Assembly: GCF_000377665.1 (NCBI RefSeq)
Contig: NZ_KB898646.1
Span: forward strand, 744,001-808,000
DNA length: 64,000 nt
Reading direction: 5' to 3'
Source of the DNA: Vreelandella zhanjiangensis DSM 21076
Lineage (GTDB): Bacteria; Pseudomonadota; Gammaproteobacteria; Pseudomonadales; Halomonadaceae
Shown here: positions 48,261 to 59,060 of the stretch, piece after piece
Numbering within the stretch: the stretch's first letter is position 1
Layout: each line of letters starts with the position of its first letter
Notes under the pieces: generated by a model
Databases searched by the model: none
Seen by the model: only the letters and a program-made list of their open reading frames with translations
What the model was told of the DNA's origin: nothing
Translations under genes and position numbers: made by a program

Positions 48261-49643
48261 ATGGTAGCCGATTCCGAATATGAGTATGACCTGCTAGTGA
48301 TTGGTGCAGGATCAGGCGGCGTTCGTGCTGCCCGCACTGCGGCTGCGACAGGCGCAAAAGTCGCTATTGTAGAAGACCGTTATCTAGGCGGCACCTGCGT
48401 TAACGTAGGCTGTGTCCCCAAGAAACTTTACGCCTATGCGGCACATTTTCACGATAGCTTCGACGACGCCGCAGGATTTGGCTGGAGCCTTTCAGAGCCT
48501 GCTACGTTTGACTGGGCCACGTTAAGAGACAATAAAACCAGTGAAATTAAACGCTTAAACGGAATTTATCAACGTATGCTCGAAGGAGCGGACGTAACGC
48601 TGTTTAATGCTCGCGCACAACTGGTTGACGGCCATACGGCAGCATTGAAAGATGAAAATGGCGTGACTCATATCACGGCGAATAAGATTTTATTGGCAAC
48701 GGGCGGTTGGCCATGGGTGCCCGATTTTCCAGGTAAAGAGCACGCGTTGGACTCAAACCAGGTATTTGATTTAGAAACATTTCCAAAACGCTTCCTGGTA
48801 TTGGGCGGTGGATATATCGCAGTTGAATTTGCCAGTATCTTTAACGGGCTGGGTAGCGAAACCCATTTGATTTACCGTGGCGATCTATTTTTAAAGCAGT
48901 TTGACCACGAGGTGCGTGAGTTCACCCGTAACGAAATGGACAAAAAGGGGGTCAACCTCCATTTCAATGCCAATATTGAGCGTATCGAAGCCACGGGCTC
49001 CAGCTATAACGTCCACCTGACCACCGGTGAAGTGTTAGAAGTGGATGCGGTACTAGCGGCCACGGGGCGTAAAGCCAACGTTCAGGGCTTAGGCATTGAA
49101 GAGTTGGGTATTAGCCTGGATGGCGACGGTAAAATTCCGGTCAATGAGCGCTATGAAACATTAGTGCCTTCCATTTTGGCCCTAGGCGATTTGACGGCTG
49201 GCCCGGAGCTAACCCCCGTCGCTCTTGCTGAGGCCATGCAGCTTGTGGACTATCACTTTAAAGATATAAAGCCAATGCCGCTTGATTATGCAACAGTGGC
49301 CACTGCCGTATTCTGCCATCCCAATATCGGCACTGTAGGGCTTAGTGAAGAGGCTGCTCGACAGAAGCTTACCAAAATTCGCGTTTATTCCACTGAGTTT
49401 CGCGCGATGAAACATACCTTGTCGGGAAGTCAGGAACGCACGCTAATGAAACTTATCGTGGATGACGAAACCGATAGAGTCGTTGGAGCCCATATGGTAG
49501 GCGATGAAGCGGGGGAAATTATTCAATGTATCGCCATTGCCGTTAGAGCAGGCCTGACTAAGCAGGACTTTGATTTAACCATTGGTATTCACCCAACCGG
49601 TGCTGAAGAGTTCGTCACCTTGAGAACCGTGACACGACACTGA
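48261..49643 (+). CDS. gor: Glutathione reductase
   Basis: The 460-residue flavoenzyme reduces glutathione disulfide with NADPH. It has the FAD motif VIGAGSGGVRAARTAA, the redox disulfide GGTCVNVGCVPKKL and the C-terminal HPTGAEEFVTL with the catalytic His-Glu pair. In the cofactor loop, YRGDLFLKQFD, the first NADPH-specific arginine is kept and the second is lysine. AGGAGTAG precedes the ATG. A strong terminator follows. Confidence 0.94.
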   Translation: MVADSEYEYDLLVIGAGSGGVRAARTAAATGAKVAIVEDRYLGGTCVNVGCVPKKLYAYAAHFHDSFDDAAGFGWSLSEPATFDWATLRDNKTSEIKRLNGIYQRMLEGADVTLFNARAQLVDGHTAALKDENGVTHITANKILLATGGWPWVPDFPGKEHALDSNQVFDLETFPKRFLVLGGGYIAVEFASIFNGLGSETHLIYRGDLFLKQFDHEVREFTRNEMDKKGVNLHFNANIERIEATGSSYNVHLTTGEVLEVDAVLAATGRKANVQGLGIEELGISLDGDGKIPVNERYETLVPSILALGDLTAGPELTPVALAEAMQLVDYHFKDIKPMPLDYATVATAVFCHPNIGTVGLSEEAARQKLTKIRVYSTEFRAMKHTLSGSQERTLMKLIVDDETDRVVGAHMVGDEAGEIIQCIAIAVRAGLTKQDFDLTIGIHPTGAEEFVTLRTVTRH

Positions 49644-49656
49644 CCTTTAAGTGATT

Positions 49657-49688
49657 AAAAAAAGCGAGCCAATAGGCTCGCTTTTTTT
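49657..49688 (+). terminator. Intrinsic terminator after gor
   Basis: GCGAGCC (49664-49670) and GGCTCGC (49675-49681) form a 7-bp stem with a 4-base loop, with seven A before and seven T after. It separates gor from the ectoine promoter region. Confidence 0.93.
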
Positions 49689-49815
49689 ATGCCTCACGTT
49701 TTTTAAAACTTAGACTAAACTCATATTGGTCTGTTACGCAGTGTGTCTGGAACGACCAAAAACAGCTAACTATAACCAAAAATTATGGAAAATAGATCGG
49801 TGGATAATATGATTT

Positions 49816-49844
49816 TTGAATTGGTAATAATCAAGTGTTATAAT
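49816..49844 (+). promoter_or_regulatory. Sigma-70 promoter of ectABC
   Basis: TTGAAT (49816-49821) and a perfect TATAAT (49839-49844) are spaced by 17 bases, 32 bases before the ectA start. The surrounding DNA is AT-rich. In Halomonas elongata ectA has adjacent sigma-70 and stress-sigma promoters; only this one is clear here. Confidence 0.82.
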
Positions 49845-49876
49845 GGGCATCAAATTCGCTACAGCGAAGCATAACT

Positions 49877-51789
<1,913 letters not shown>

Positions 51790-51834
51790 TCTGACGTTGG
51801 TCTTGGGTAGCTAAACACCATTAACGATAAACTC

Positions 51835-51857
51835 AACGGCTGGTACCGCCAGCCGTT
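51835..51857 (+). other. Hairpin just before ectC
   Basis: AACGGCTGG and CCAGCCGTT form a perfect 9-bp stem with a 5-base loop, ending seven bases before the ectC ribosome site (GGAG at 51865-51868). No T run follows. It could be an mRNA processing or stability element, or tune ectC translation. Confidence 0.7.
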
Positions 51858-51874
51858 CAGGCATGGAGTACACT

Positions 51875-52270
51875 ATGATTGTTCGTAATCTTGAAGAAGC
51901 ACGTAAAACAGATCGTCTGGTAACTGCTGAAAATGGCAACTGGGACAGCACGCGTCTAGTGCTTGCTGAAGATAACGCGGGTTTTTCTTTTCATGTCACG
52001 CGTATTTTTCCAGGCACCGAAACTCATATTCAGTATAAGCACCACTATGAAGCGGTTTTTTGCTACGAAGGCGAAGGTGAAGTAGAAACCCTGGCCGATG
52101 GCAAAATTTGGCCCATTAAAGCAGGCGATATATATCTGCTGGATCAGCATGACGAGCACCTACTGCGCGGCAAAGAAAAAGGCATGACCGTTGCCTGCGT
52201 ATTTACCCCCGCGCTGTCAGGTAAAGAAGTGCACCGCGAAGACGGCTCCTACGCACCAGCGGATGAATAA
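51875..52270 (+). CDS. ectC: Ectoine synthase EctC
   Basis: EctC (131 aa) is a cupin enzyme that closes N-gamma-acetyl-diaminobutyrate to ectoine. The cupin motifs hold [25 protein letters not shown] and [17 protein letters not shown], with the metal-binding Glu, Tyr and His residues of the family. The start MIVRNLEEA matches homologues. No ectD or aspartokinase gene lies nearby. A terminator follows. Confidence 0.96.
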   Translation: MIVRNLEEARKTDRLVTAENGNWDSTRLVLAEDNAGFSFHVTRIFPGTETHIQYKHHYEAVFCYEGEGEVETLADGKIWPIKAGDIYLLDQHDEHLLRGKEKGMTVACVFTPALSGKEVHREDGSYAPADE

Positions 52271-52310
52271 GCACTGATGCTCAGCCTCTAGTGCTTGGAC
52301 ATGAGTCCTT

Positions 52311-52343
52311 AAAAAGCAGCCTTGCTCAAGCAGGCTGCTTTTT
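52311..52343 (+). terminator. Intrinsic terminator after ectC
   Basis: AAAAAGCAGCC and GGCTGCTTTTT form an 11-bp stem with a loop of about 11 bases that may add a few inner pairs. It ends the ectoine operon. Confidence 0.88.
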
Positions 52344-52722
52344 AATGCCTACGTATCTGGCCTAATTCAGGGATGGCCTTCAACCTAGACACTGAGGATG
52401 GACGCATAAAATAGTTGCTTGGAAATCACATGGCTTAGAGCATAGGTGTTTCATAGCATGGATAAAAATTGATTAAGCAGCACACCTGATAAAATCTATT
52501 ATCTTGCTGATTATATTGAATTAGAGACGATGCTTGCTTAAACCAGTGAGTCTCAAGTAGGCTGCCGGTTCTGTGCGCTTCACAAAGATCTTCCAGGTGT
52601 TCGCATAATATATATTATGTTAAATCGGGTAATTGTTAGCGACGAAATATCGGCGCTACGTTGGACAACCGGTCTAGCTTCTCCTTATCATTCCTTTTTA
52701 CTTTTCAAGGATGTCACTCGTT
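52344..52722. other. Intergenic region between ectC terminator and protease module
   Basis: About 380 bases hold no gene I can support. The middle is AT-rich. A weak promoter-like pair, TTGATT (52469-52474) and TAAAAT (52490-52495), has a 15-base spacer. A TAATATATATTA stretch lies near 52605-52618. The promoter of the three-gene module at 52723 should lie here. Confidence 0.5.
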
Positions 52723-53559
52723 ATGCGCCCAGGTGTTTTGTGGCTGATGGCTGGTTTAGCACTTTTGTTCTCAGGCTGTGCCCTACAGCCGCCAGAATCA
52801 AATGAACCACCGCCATTGAGCGAAGCGTCGTTTAATTCGCGAATACTCGAACTGCAAGACACGCTAACGCAGCAATGCGGTGCTAACGCTCAGTATCAAG
52901 ACCAACAGCTCAGCCAGCAAAAAACCCTGACAGCCGATGTTCGTGAGGTTGGCAGTCTTGTGCGTCTGTTACGCAGCGATATACAAGAGCTTGAAGCTCG
53001 CGGCGAAGAGCCAATTGTTATTCGTGAAGAGTGTAATATTGATGAGGCTCTTGAAACCAAGGCCACGCTGGGCCGTAACGAATGGGTCGGTTTACCCAGT
53101 ATCGGTACCTATTTAAAAGCCCGCGTCGATTCTGGTGCCAACACGTCATCCTTGTCGGCCTCCGAGATTACCCGGTTCGAGCGTGATGGCGAAGATTGGG
53201 TACGCTTCAAGCTGGCGCTCAATGACGATGACGTTGTTGTGGAATCACTGCGTGATGAGTGGATTGAAGCGCCTGTCGAGCGTCGTGTGCGTATAGTGCA
53301 AGCTTCAGGCGAAGCATCGCGCCCGGTGATCTCCTTATTGATGACGCTTGGCCCCATCCGCGAAAACGTACAATTTACCCTTAACGACCGTACCCATCTG
53401 GATTATCCGGTACTGCTGGGTCGTCGTTTCCTGATGGATATTGCGATCATTGATGTGGCGCAAAACTATATTCATGAGCGCCCGGAATTTCCTGGTGGCG
53501 AACCCGCTGAGCAAGCCGCTGAAGACGAAGCGGTTGATCAAGACGATACCGAAGAGTAA
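52723..53559 (+). CDS. Retropepsin-like aspartic protease lipoprotein (PF05618 type)
   Basis: The 278-residue protein has a lipoprotein signal (lipobox FSGC, lipidated C19), a coiled-coil-like segment (about 35-95) and a retropepsin-like domain (about 115-255) of the family often labelled ATP-dependent zinc protease. The active-site motif KARVDSGANTSSLSA has D136. The acidic tail ends EDEAVDQDDTEE. It should be anchored in the envelope and cleave or process a peptide; the target is unknown. The ATG at 52723 is chosen because the earlier one at 52711 abuts the AAGG site. The next two genes belong to the same module. Confidence 0.85.
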   Translation: MRPGVLWLMAGLALLFSGCALQPPESNEPPPLSEASFNSRILELQDTLTQQCGANAQYQDQQLSQQKTLTADVREVGSLVRLLRSDIQELEARGEEPIVIREECNIDEALETKATLGRNEWVGLPSIGTYLKARVDSGANTSSLSASEITRFERDGEDWVRFKLALNDDDVVVESLRDEWIEAPVERRVRIVQASGEASRPVISLLMTLGPIRENVQFTLNDRTHLDYPVLLGRRFLMDIAIIDVAQNYIHERPEFPGGEPAEQAAEDEAVDQDDTEE

Positions 53560-53597
53560 CCGCGCTCCCCCGCCGCTTTTCGCTAAAAGGAATTTTC

Positions 53598-55121
53598 ATG
53601 TCCCGGCTTCCGTTTTATATCATTGTAGGTTTCCTTCTGGTGGCAGGTATTGCCACCAGTGTGCATAGGCATATTCAGTTTGAAATTCCTTGGGTACCAG
53701 GCGAACAGCGTCAGGTATGGGAAATTGAAGCGGTCATTAACTTCAACGCCCAAAACGGACCGGTACAGGTTGATTTAGCACTGCCATCTCATCAGTCGGG
53801 CTATCGGGTTCTCACGGAGAATACTGCGTCTTCAGGCTATGGCTTGGCGTATCAGGCAGACGAACTCGGCCGCCGGGCACAGTGGACCACACGCGATGCA
53901 GCGGGTAGCCAGCAGCTTTACTACTCAGTACAGATGTTGGTTTCACCTGATGCCCGACCGCCCGTACAGACACCGCCTGGACTAACATCGGCAACGCCTT
54001 GGGAAAGCCCTTACGACTCAGCAGCTAGCCAGCTAATTGATAGAGCGTGGGCGCGCAGCGCTAATAACGCCACGTTTGCGCGTGAGCTTATTCTTGACCT
54101 AAACGGCGAGCGTCAGGGTGAAAATGCCCGACTCCTGCTGACTCAAGAAGCCCCTTCAACGCTGATAGTACGCCTGCTCAATCAAGCCGGTGTTCAGGCT
54201 CGTGAAGTTAGTGGCTTATTGCTGGAAGATGGTCGCCGCCGGCAAGCCTTGAGCAGCTGGATCCAGGTCTTTGACGAACCTGCAAACCAGTGGGCTATAT
54301 TCAACCCTTTAACCGGCGAACAAGGCCAGCCTGAAAATTTACTGCTGTGGGAAACCGGTGGCCGCGCGGTACTGGAAGTTGAAGGCGGTACTAACTCGCG
54401 CGTGATGTTCTCCATGTTAACGCACTACCAGCCGGCTTCAGCAGCAGTGCGCAACCACTACTCTGACGATACGCTGGTGAATTTTTCTATTCACAGCCTA
54501 CCGCTTGAAGAACAGGCACTTTTCCAAACCATTCTGTTAATTCCGATTGGTGCGCTGGTGGTGGTGTTCTTGCGCGTATTGGTAGGTATTAAAACATCGG
54601 GCACGTTTATGCCGGTGCTTATTGCCCTCGCCTTTATTCAAACGACGCTGCTTACCGGCTTGATTGGCTTCCTGCTTATTGTCGCGGTCGGGTTGATTAT
54701 TCGTAACTATTTGTCTTATCTGAATCTCTTGCTGGTGGCCAGGGTCTCGGCGGTCATCATAACGGTTATCGCCATTATCTCTATTTTCACCGTATTAGCG
54801 TACCGGATGGGCCTAAGTGCCGGGCTTACGGTTACCTTCTTCCCCATGATAATTCTGGCCTGGACCATTGAGCGGATGTCGATTCTCTGGGAAGAAGAAG
54901 GCCCCAAACAGGTACTTATTCAAGGGGGCGGCAGCTTATTAACCGCTGTACTAGCCTACCTGGCCATGAATAATCCCTGGGTGCGTCACATCACCTTCAA
55001 TTTCCTGGGCGTTCAGCTGATTTTAATGGCGCTGATTCTACTGCTGGGTAATTACACCGGCTACCGCTTGTTGGAGCTGCGTCGCTTTAAGCCGATTACC
55101 GATGACGAGAAGCCATCATGA
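53598..55121 (+). CDS. Inactive transglutaminase fused to seven membrane helices
   Basis: The 507-residue protein has one N-terminal membrane helix (about 5-23), a periplasmic part (about 30-310) with a transglutaminase-like fold, and about seven C-terminal membrane helices (about 312-495). The catalytic triad is lost: the place of HxWxEVY reads SSWIQVFDE and that of the DP aspartate reads FNPLTGE, with NNATFARE where the cysteine would be. Such proteins are known to occur next to the adjoining protease and ATP-grasp genes. It may bind a peptide or glutamyl chain. AAAAGGAATT precedes the ATG. The ligase gene overlaps by four bases. Confidence 0.88.
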   Translation: MSRLPFYIIVGFLLVAGIATSVHRHIQFEIPWVPGEQRQVWEIEAVINFNAQNGPVQVDLALPSHQSGYRVLTENTASSGYGLAYQADELGRRAQWTTRDAAGSQQLYYSVQMLVSPDARPPVQTPPGLTSATPWESPYDSAASQLIDRAWARSANNATFARELILDLNGERQGENARLLLTQEAPSTLIVRLLNQAGVQAREVSGLLLEDGRRRQALSSWIQVFDEPANQWAIFNPLTGEQGQPENLLLWETGGRAVLEVEGGTNSRVMFSMLTHYQPASAAVRNHYSDDTLVNFSIHSLPLEEQALFQTILLIPIGALVVVFLRVLVGIKTSGTFMPVLIALAFIQTTLLTGLIGFLLIVAVGLIIRNYLSYLNLLLVARVSAVIITVIAIISIFTVLAYRMGLSAGLTVTFFPMIILAWTIERMSILWEEEGPKQVLIQGGGSLLTAVLAYLAMNNPWVRHITFNFLGVQLILMALILLLGNYTGYRLLELRRFKPITDDEKPS

Positions 55122-56116
55122 GTTGGCTCAAGGACTGGACATGGCCGGGCCGCTTACAGGATAAAGGCATCATCGGCATGAATCGGCGTAATATTCGCTA
55201 CATCGGCCGCTACAATTCACGCCGCCTTTATCCGCTTGTCGATGACAAACTAAAAACCAAGCTGCTTGCACAGCAGTATGGCATCACCACGCCAGAGCTG
55301 ATTGGCACCGTGGCCACGCAGTTTGGCGTCAAACATATTGGCGACATGCTAACTGGCCATAACGGGTTTGTGATCAAGCCTGCCAAAGGCAGTGGCGGCA
55401 AGGGCATTCTGGTTATCGAAAAAGTCGTCGATAATCAGTTTGTGAAGCCCAGTGGTGCGCAACAGACCCTTGAAGACGTGGAGCGCCATGTTTCCAACAT
55501 CCTTTCAGGGCTATATTCGCTGGGCGGCTCACCCGATGTGGCGATTATCGAAACGCTGATTAATTTCGAAGAAAGCCTGATGGCCTATACCTACGAAGGC
55601 GTGCCGGATATCCGGGTTATCGTATTCAAAGGCTATCCCGTCATGGCAATGATGCGACTATCTACTGCCGCCTCCGACGGTAAAGCCAACCTGCACCAGG
55701 GCGCCGTGGGAGTGGGTTTGAATATCGCCACCGGCGAAGCCCTGCGTGGTGTTCAGTTTGACCGCCCCTGCTTTAGCCACCCCGATACAGGTCATGACCT
55801 GGCAAGCCTGGTGGTTCCCCAATGGGATACCCTATTAAACCTGGCAGCAGGCTGTTATGAAATGACCGGCCTGGGCTACTTGGGCACGGATATGGTTCTG
55901 GATCGTCAGCATGGTCCAATGCTGCTTGAGCTGAATGCGCGACCTGGCCTGGCGATACAAATGACCAATGGAGAAGGCTTGCGCCGCCGGCTTGATCTGA
56001 TTGAACGTCAGCCTGAAGGAGTCGCCGTTGAAGAACGTGTGGCGTTTGCCCAGCATCACTTTGCGCGTAAAAGTGAGCTGGTAGAAACCTCTGACACAAC
56101 TCTATCAAGCGCGTAG
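55118..56116 (+). CDS. ATP-grasp ligase, alpha-L-glutamate-ligase-like
   Basis: The 332-residue protein is an ATP-grasp enzyme related to RimK. It shows RNIRYIGRYNSRRLYPLVDDK, the ATP loop FVIKPAKGSGGKGILVI, the EESLMAYTYEGVPDIRVIVF stretch and the metal-binding LLELNARPGL. It should join an amino acid, perhaps glutamate, to a carboxylate acceptor using ATP in the cytoplasm. The acceptor is not known. Translation is coupled to the seven-helix gene (ATGA). Confidence 0.88.
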   Translation: MSWLKDWTWPGRLQDKGIIGMNRRNIRYIGRYNSRRLYPLVDDKLKTKLLAQQYGITTPELIGTVATQFGVKHIGDMLTGHNGFVIKPAKGSGGKGILVIEKVVDNQFVKPSGAQQTLEDVERHVSNILSGLYSLGGSPDVAIIETLINFEESLMAYTYEGVPDIRVIVFKGYPVMAMMRLSTAASDGKANLHQGAVGVGLNIATGEALRGVQFDRPCFSHPDTGHDLASLVVPQWDTLLNLAAGCYEMTGLGYLGTDMVLDRQHGPMLLELNARPGLAIQMTNGEGLRRRLDLIERQPEGVAVEERVAFAQHHFARKSELVETSDTTLSSA

Positions 56117-56135
56117 ACTAGAGTGATGACGTTTA

Positions 56136-56594
56136 ATGAGTGCCCCAATGACTGAAGCGAATACGCTACTTCAACAAGCGGAATCACAGTGCCATAGCCG
56201 CGGCGTTCGGTTTACCCCGATTCGTCGCCGTGTGCTTGAGCTGATTGCCAATAATGGCGGCGGTTTGAAAGCCTACGACCTGCTGGATCAGCTTTCAACC
56301 GAGCATGCGGCCGCTCGCCCACCTACGGTCTATCGCGCGCTTGAATTCTTGATCGACCAGGGATTGGTACATCGCATTGAGTCCCAGAATGCTTACGTGG
56401 CGTGTGCCTGCCCTGAGCACATCCATGGGTTCCAGCTGCTCATTTGCCGTAACTGTGGCTATGTTGAAGAGCTGCATTTAGATGAAGTTAGCGATCAGTT
56501 GGCAGCGTTTGCCAACCGACAAGGCTTTAGTGTTGAGCGGCAAACAATCGAATTACAGGGCCTTTGCCAGAACTGCCGAGCCAAAAGTGAATAA
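56136..56594 (+). CDS. zur: Fur-family zinc regulator, Zur-like
   Basis: The 152-residue protein has the Fur-type winged helix (about 15-85, with [15 protein letters not shown] and [21 protein letters not shown]) and a C-terminal metal domain with [19 protein letters not shown] and LCQNC. The two CxxC pairs and lack of a typical Fur HHDH segment favour Zur. It should repress zinc uptake genes when zinc is bound. No znu genes adjoin. An in-frame ATG four codons later is also possible. Confidence 0.82.
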   Translation: MSAPMTEANTLLQQAESQCHSRGVRFTPIRRRVLELIANNGGGLKAYDLLDQLSTEHAAARPPTVYRALEFLIDQGLVHRIESQNAYVACACPEHIHGFQLLICRNCGYVEELHLDEVSDQLAAFANRQGFSVERQTIELQGLCQNCRAKSE

Positions 56595-56599
56595 TCTTT

Positions 56600-57067
56600 A
56601 TGTCCCGTTTTGATCAACAGCCGACCGATAAGCTATTTAAGGCACTTGAGTCGGCTTCTCCGCAAGATGAGCTGCCTTCCACCGCCACGTTACTTGATGC
56701 CGTGCGTTTCAATGCTGATGGATTGCTACCCGCCATCGCCCAGCAGCATGATACGCAAGAAGTGTTAATGATGGCCTGGATGAACCGCGAAGCGCTGGAA
56801 GAAACGCTTAATACCCATCGCGTGTGCTACTACTCGCGTTCACGTAAAAAGCTCTGGCGCAAAGGTGAGTCATCAGGACAGCAACAGCATTTAAAATCAG
56901 CTGCTCTTGATTGCGATGGCGATACGCTTTTACTGCAGGTAGAACAAACCGGCCCTGCCTGCCATACCGGTCGGCGAAGCTGTTTTTATCTCTCGCTAAC
57001 GCATGAACACGCCACCATTAATAGCGAGCCGCTTATCAATCCTGATGAGCTTTACGGTAAACAGTAG
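56600..57067 (+). CDS. hisI: Phosphoribosyl-AMP cyclohydrolase HisI
   Basis: HisI (155 aa) opens the purine ring of phosphoribosyl-AMP in histidine synthesis. It shows [31 protein letters not shown], the [11 protein letters not shown] metal site and [11 protein letters not shown] with zinc-binding cysteines. The N-terminus is about 40 residues longer than minimal HisI proteins. HisE is not fused and not adjacent. The yidD start overlaps its stop by one base. Confidence 0.92.
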   Translation: MSRFDQQPTDKLFKALESASPQDELPSTATLLDAVRFNADGLLPAIAQQHDTQEVLMMAWMNREALEETLNTHRVCYYSRSRKKLWRKGESSGQQQHLKSAALDCDGDTLLLQVEQTGPACHTGRRSCFYLSLTHEHATINSEPLINPDELYGKQ

Positions 57068-57402
57068 TGATTTACTGGGCGCGGGCGGCAGGCAGGATCT
57101 TACGTCAGCTGATCATTAGCTTAATGGTGGGCACTGTGCGCACCTATCAGTACGTTATCAGCCCACTGCTTGGCCCGCGCTGCAGGTTTTGGCCCAGCTG
57201 CTCATCCTACACTATTGAAGCTATCCAGGTTCATGGCCCGCTTAAGGGTGGCTGGATGGCGATCAAACGAATCATCAAATGCCATCCTGGCAATCCCGGC
57301 GGCATGGATCCAGTTTCCGGCGGGCGCAGTGAACAGCTTTGCAAAGAGGATGACGAGCAATCGCCGCCTTCCCCTTGTTGTAATCACCACCCTCACCTCT
57401 AA
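57067..57402 (+). CDS. yidD: YidD, membrane protein insertion efficiency factor
   Basis: YidD (111 aa) is a small amphipathic membrane-associated protein that assists YidC. It has [27 protein letters not shown] and [13 protein letters not shown] with conserved cysteines. A GTG at 57067 serves as start, overlapping the hisI stop. The usual place of yidD is between rnpA and yidC; here it follows hisI. The C-terminal tail is His- and Cys-containing (CCNHHPHL). Confidence 0.88.
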   Translation: MIYWARAAGRILRQLIISLMVGTVRTYQYVISPLLGPRCRFWPSCSSYTIEAIQVHGPLKGGWMAIKRIIKCHPGNPGGMDPVSGGRSEQLCKEDDEQSPPSPCCNHHPHL

Positions 57403-57411
57403 GCGTTCCAA

Positions 57412-57828
57412 TTATCCTTGCTGGGCAACCAGGTAAATACGTTCGAGCATGGCATGCAGGCCATTGCTGCGTGTAGGTGACAAGTGTTTATCCAGCCCCA
57501 AATCCGCTAGAAAATGCGGCTCCGTGGTGCGGATTTCAGCCGCGGTACGCCCGCTATAAATGCGTAGCAGTACCGCAATAAGCCCAGACACAATGGCCGC
57601 ATCCGAGGTAGCGTTAAAAATCAGCTGATCGCCTTGAACGTCATGGCGCATCCATACGTTTGACTGGCAGCCCTGTATTTTGAATTCTTCTGTTTTACAC
57701 TCCTCTGGAAAATCAGGGAGCTGCTTGCCCATATCGATAATGTATTGATAACGATCCATCCAGTTATCAAACATTTCAAAATCTTCGATTAGCTCCTGCT
57801 GGGCCTGTTCGGCGCCGGAAGTGCTCAT
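57412..57828 (-). CDS. sufE: SufE-family sulfur acceptor
   Basis: The 138-residue protein has the acceptor cysteine C54 in KIQGCQSNVWM, preceded by FPEECKTEEF, and the ATSDAAIVSGLIAVLL helix of SufE/CsdE proteins. It takes persulfide from a cysteine desulfurase for iron-sulfur assembly. It could equally be CsdE; no suf or csd genes adjoin. AAAAAAGGAACG precedes the ATG. It is convergent with yidD, nine bases apart. Confidence 0.88.
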   Translation of the reverse strand: MSTSGAEQAQQELIEDFEMFDNWMDRYQYIIDMGKQLPDFPEECKTEEFKIQGCQSNVWMRHDVQGDQLIFNATSDAAIVSGLIAVLLRIYSGRTAAEIRTTEPHFLADLGLDKHLSPTRSNGLHAMLERIYLVAQQG

Positions 57829-57920
57829 ACTCGTTCCTTTTTTACATTCGATTTAAAACGTCACTTTATTATACGGGTTCAACGCACCTTACGTGGAAAG
57901 CTTTGCTTTTGAAAATAGCT

Positions 57921-59060
57921 TTATGGCGTAAGCCGATGGCGCTGCTGTTCACGGTGCCACTCATTATCTTCGGTGTGCAGATAACGCGACGTAGTATCCA
58001 GGCGTGCATGGCGGGCGCTTTCGGCCAAGTGGCGTAAACTGATTCCGGCCTGAGCCTGATGGGTAATCGAGGTATGACGCAACCAGTGTGGCGTTGCCTT
58101 GCGTAGCGCCGCCACATAAGCAGGCGAGCCGCCTTCGGTTTCAAGTGCATTGGCCGCCTCCATAAACGTATCTCGAATTAGCCGATACAGCTGATTATGG
58201 CCAATACTGCGCCGCCCATCCAATGCCCGAACGGCAGGCGTTTCATCCGAATGCACTGGTTTAGCCTCAAGCCCCAATGCCTGCCGCCAATCAGCCAAAC
58301 ATACCTGCATATCATCGGGTAATGGAACACGCGCTAACTTACTACCCTTACCTATCACGGCCCACCACCAGCGCCCTTCTGCCGGATAAAAATCGCCCAT
58401 TCGCGCATCCGCCATTTCGCTGAGGCGAGGTGCCAGCAAATAAGCAAAGCCGAAAATAAACCGGCGTCTGGCCTGCTCGTACTCAGCGCGCTTTTCACTA
58501 TTAGCAGGAGCTAAAGGCCTATTAAGCCATTGCCACAACCATTCCCACAGGTCGCGTTCAAGATAGCGCTCAATACGCAACGACTGATTGTTCAAGCGAC
58601 GGGACTTGTCGCGCATTAGCCGAAATGGGTTGTGATTTACCCACCCTGCTTCCACCAGCCAGCTAAATAGCCCTTGCAAAATAATCAAACTCTGCCGGCG
58701 GCTGGCTGGCGATAGCGGCCCGCGAAATGGCCGCCAGTCTGGGTGGTAACGAGGCTTTGAAGGCCCTACCCACTGATTGGCTGGCTGTGGATCTGCTAGA
58801 AACGTTTCAAATTGGCGCAGAGTTTCACGATTCATGGCGGTTAGCGGTAGCTGTTGGCTTCTTAGCCAAAGCAGTAGCCGCTCGGCTTCACGGCGGTAAC
58901 TTTTCCACGTTTGTGGGCTGTCCTGATACTCGGCGAGCCATGCCGCAACGGCTTGAGCATCATCAGTGGCGTCTATCCGCGCCGATGCGACGGGTTGCCC
59001 TGCCCCATTTTGCGCTGGAAAAGCCTCATTTTGCTCAATAATTACATCTAATTGAGTCAT
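57921..59060 (-). CDS. Tyrosine recombinase (site-specific integrase)
   Basis: The 379-residue protein has an N-terminal SAM-like core-binding domain (about 35-160) and a C-terminal catalytic domain. The catalytic set is complete: the arginine in APRLSEMADAR, lysine in GKGSKLARVPL, HWLRH (HxxR), the second histidine in ESARHARLDTT and the tyrosine in SRYLHTED. It is shorter than most phage integrases and close to XerC/D-type size. It is divergent from the KfrA-like gene across a palindrome-rich spacer. No tRNA, excisionase or phage gene lies beside it, so a role other than prophage integration is possible. Confidence 0.88.
   Translation of the reverse strand: MTQLDVIIEQNEAFPAQNGAGQPVASARIDATDDAQAVAAWLAEYQDSPQTWKSYRREAERLLLWLRSQQLPLTAMNRETLRQFETFLADPQPANQWVGPSKPRYHPDWRPFRGPLSPASRRQSLIILQGLFSWLVEAGWVNHNPFRLMRDKSRRLNNQSLRIERYLERDLWEWLWQWLNRPLAPANSEKRAEYEQARRRFIFGFAYLLAPRLSEMADARMGDFYPAEGRWWWAVIGKGSKLARVPLPDDMQVCLADWRQALGLEAKPVHSDETPAVRALDGRRSIGHNQLYRLIRDTFMEAANALETEGGSPAYVAALRKATPHWLRHTSITHQAQAGISLRHLAESARHARLDTTSRYLHTEDNEWHREQQRHRLTP

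Noticed and set aside
51797-51812. Sigma-54 promoter before ectC, as known from Halomonas elongata
   Set aside because: The nearest GG/GC pair is spaced by nine bases rather than ten, and the flanking bases do not match the consensus.
53812-53994. Possible minus-strand gene within the inactive-transglutaminase gene
   Set aside because: The frame is short, wholly inside a gene with clear domain structure, and without a ribosome site.
58727-59041. 104-codon plus-strand frame opposite the recombinase
   Set aside because: It lies wholly inside the well-supported recombinase gene, and its translation has no family marks.
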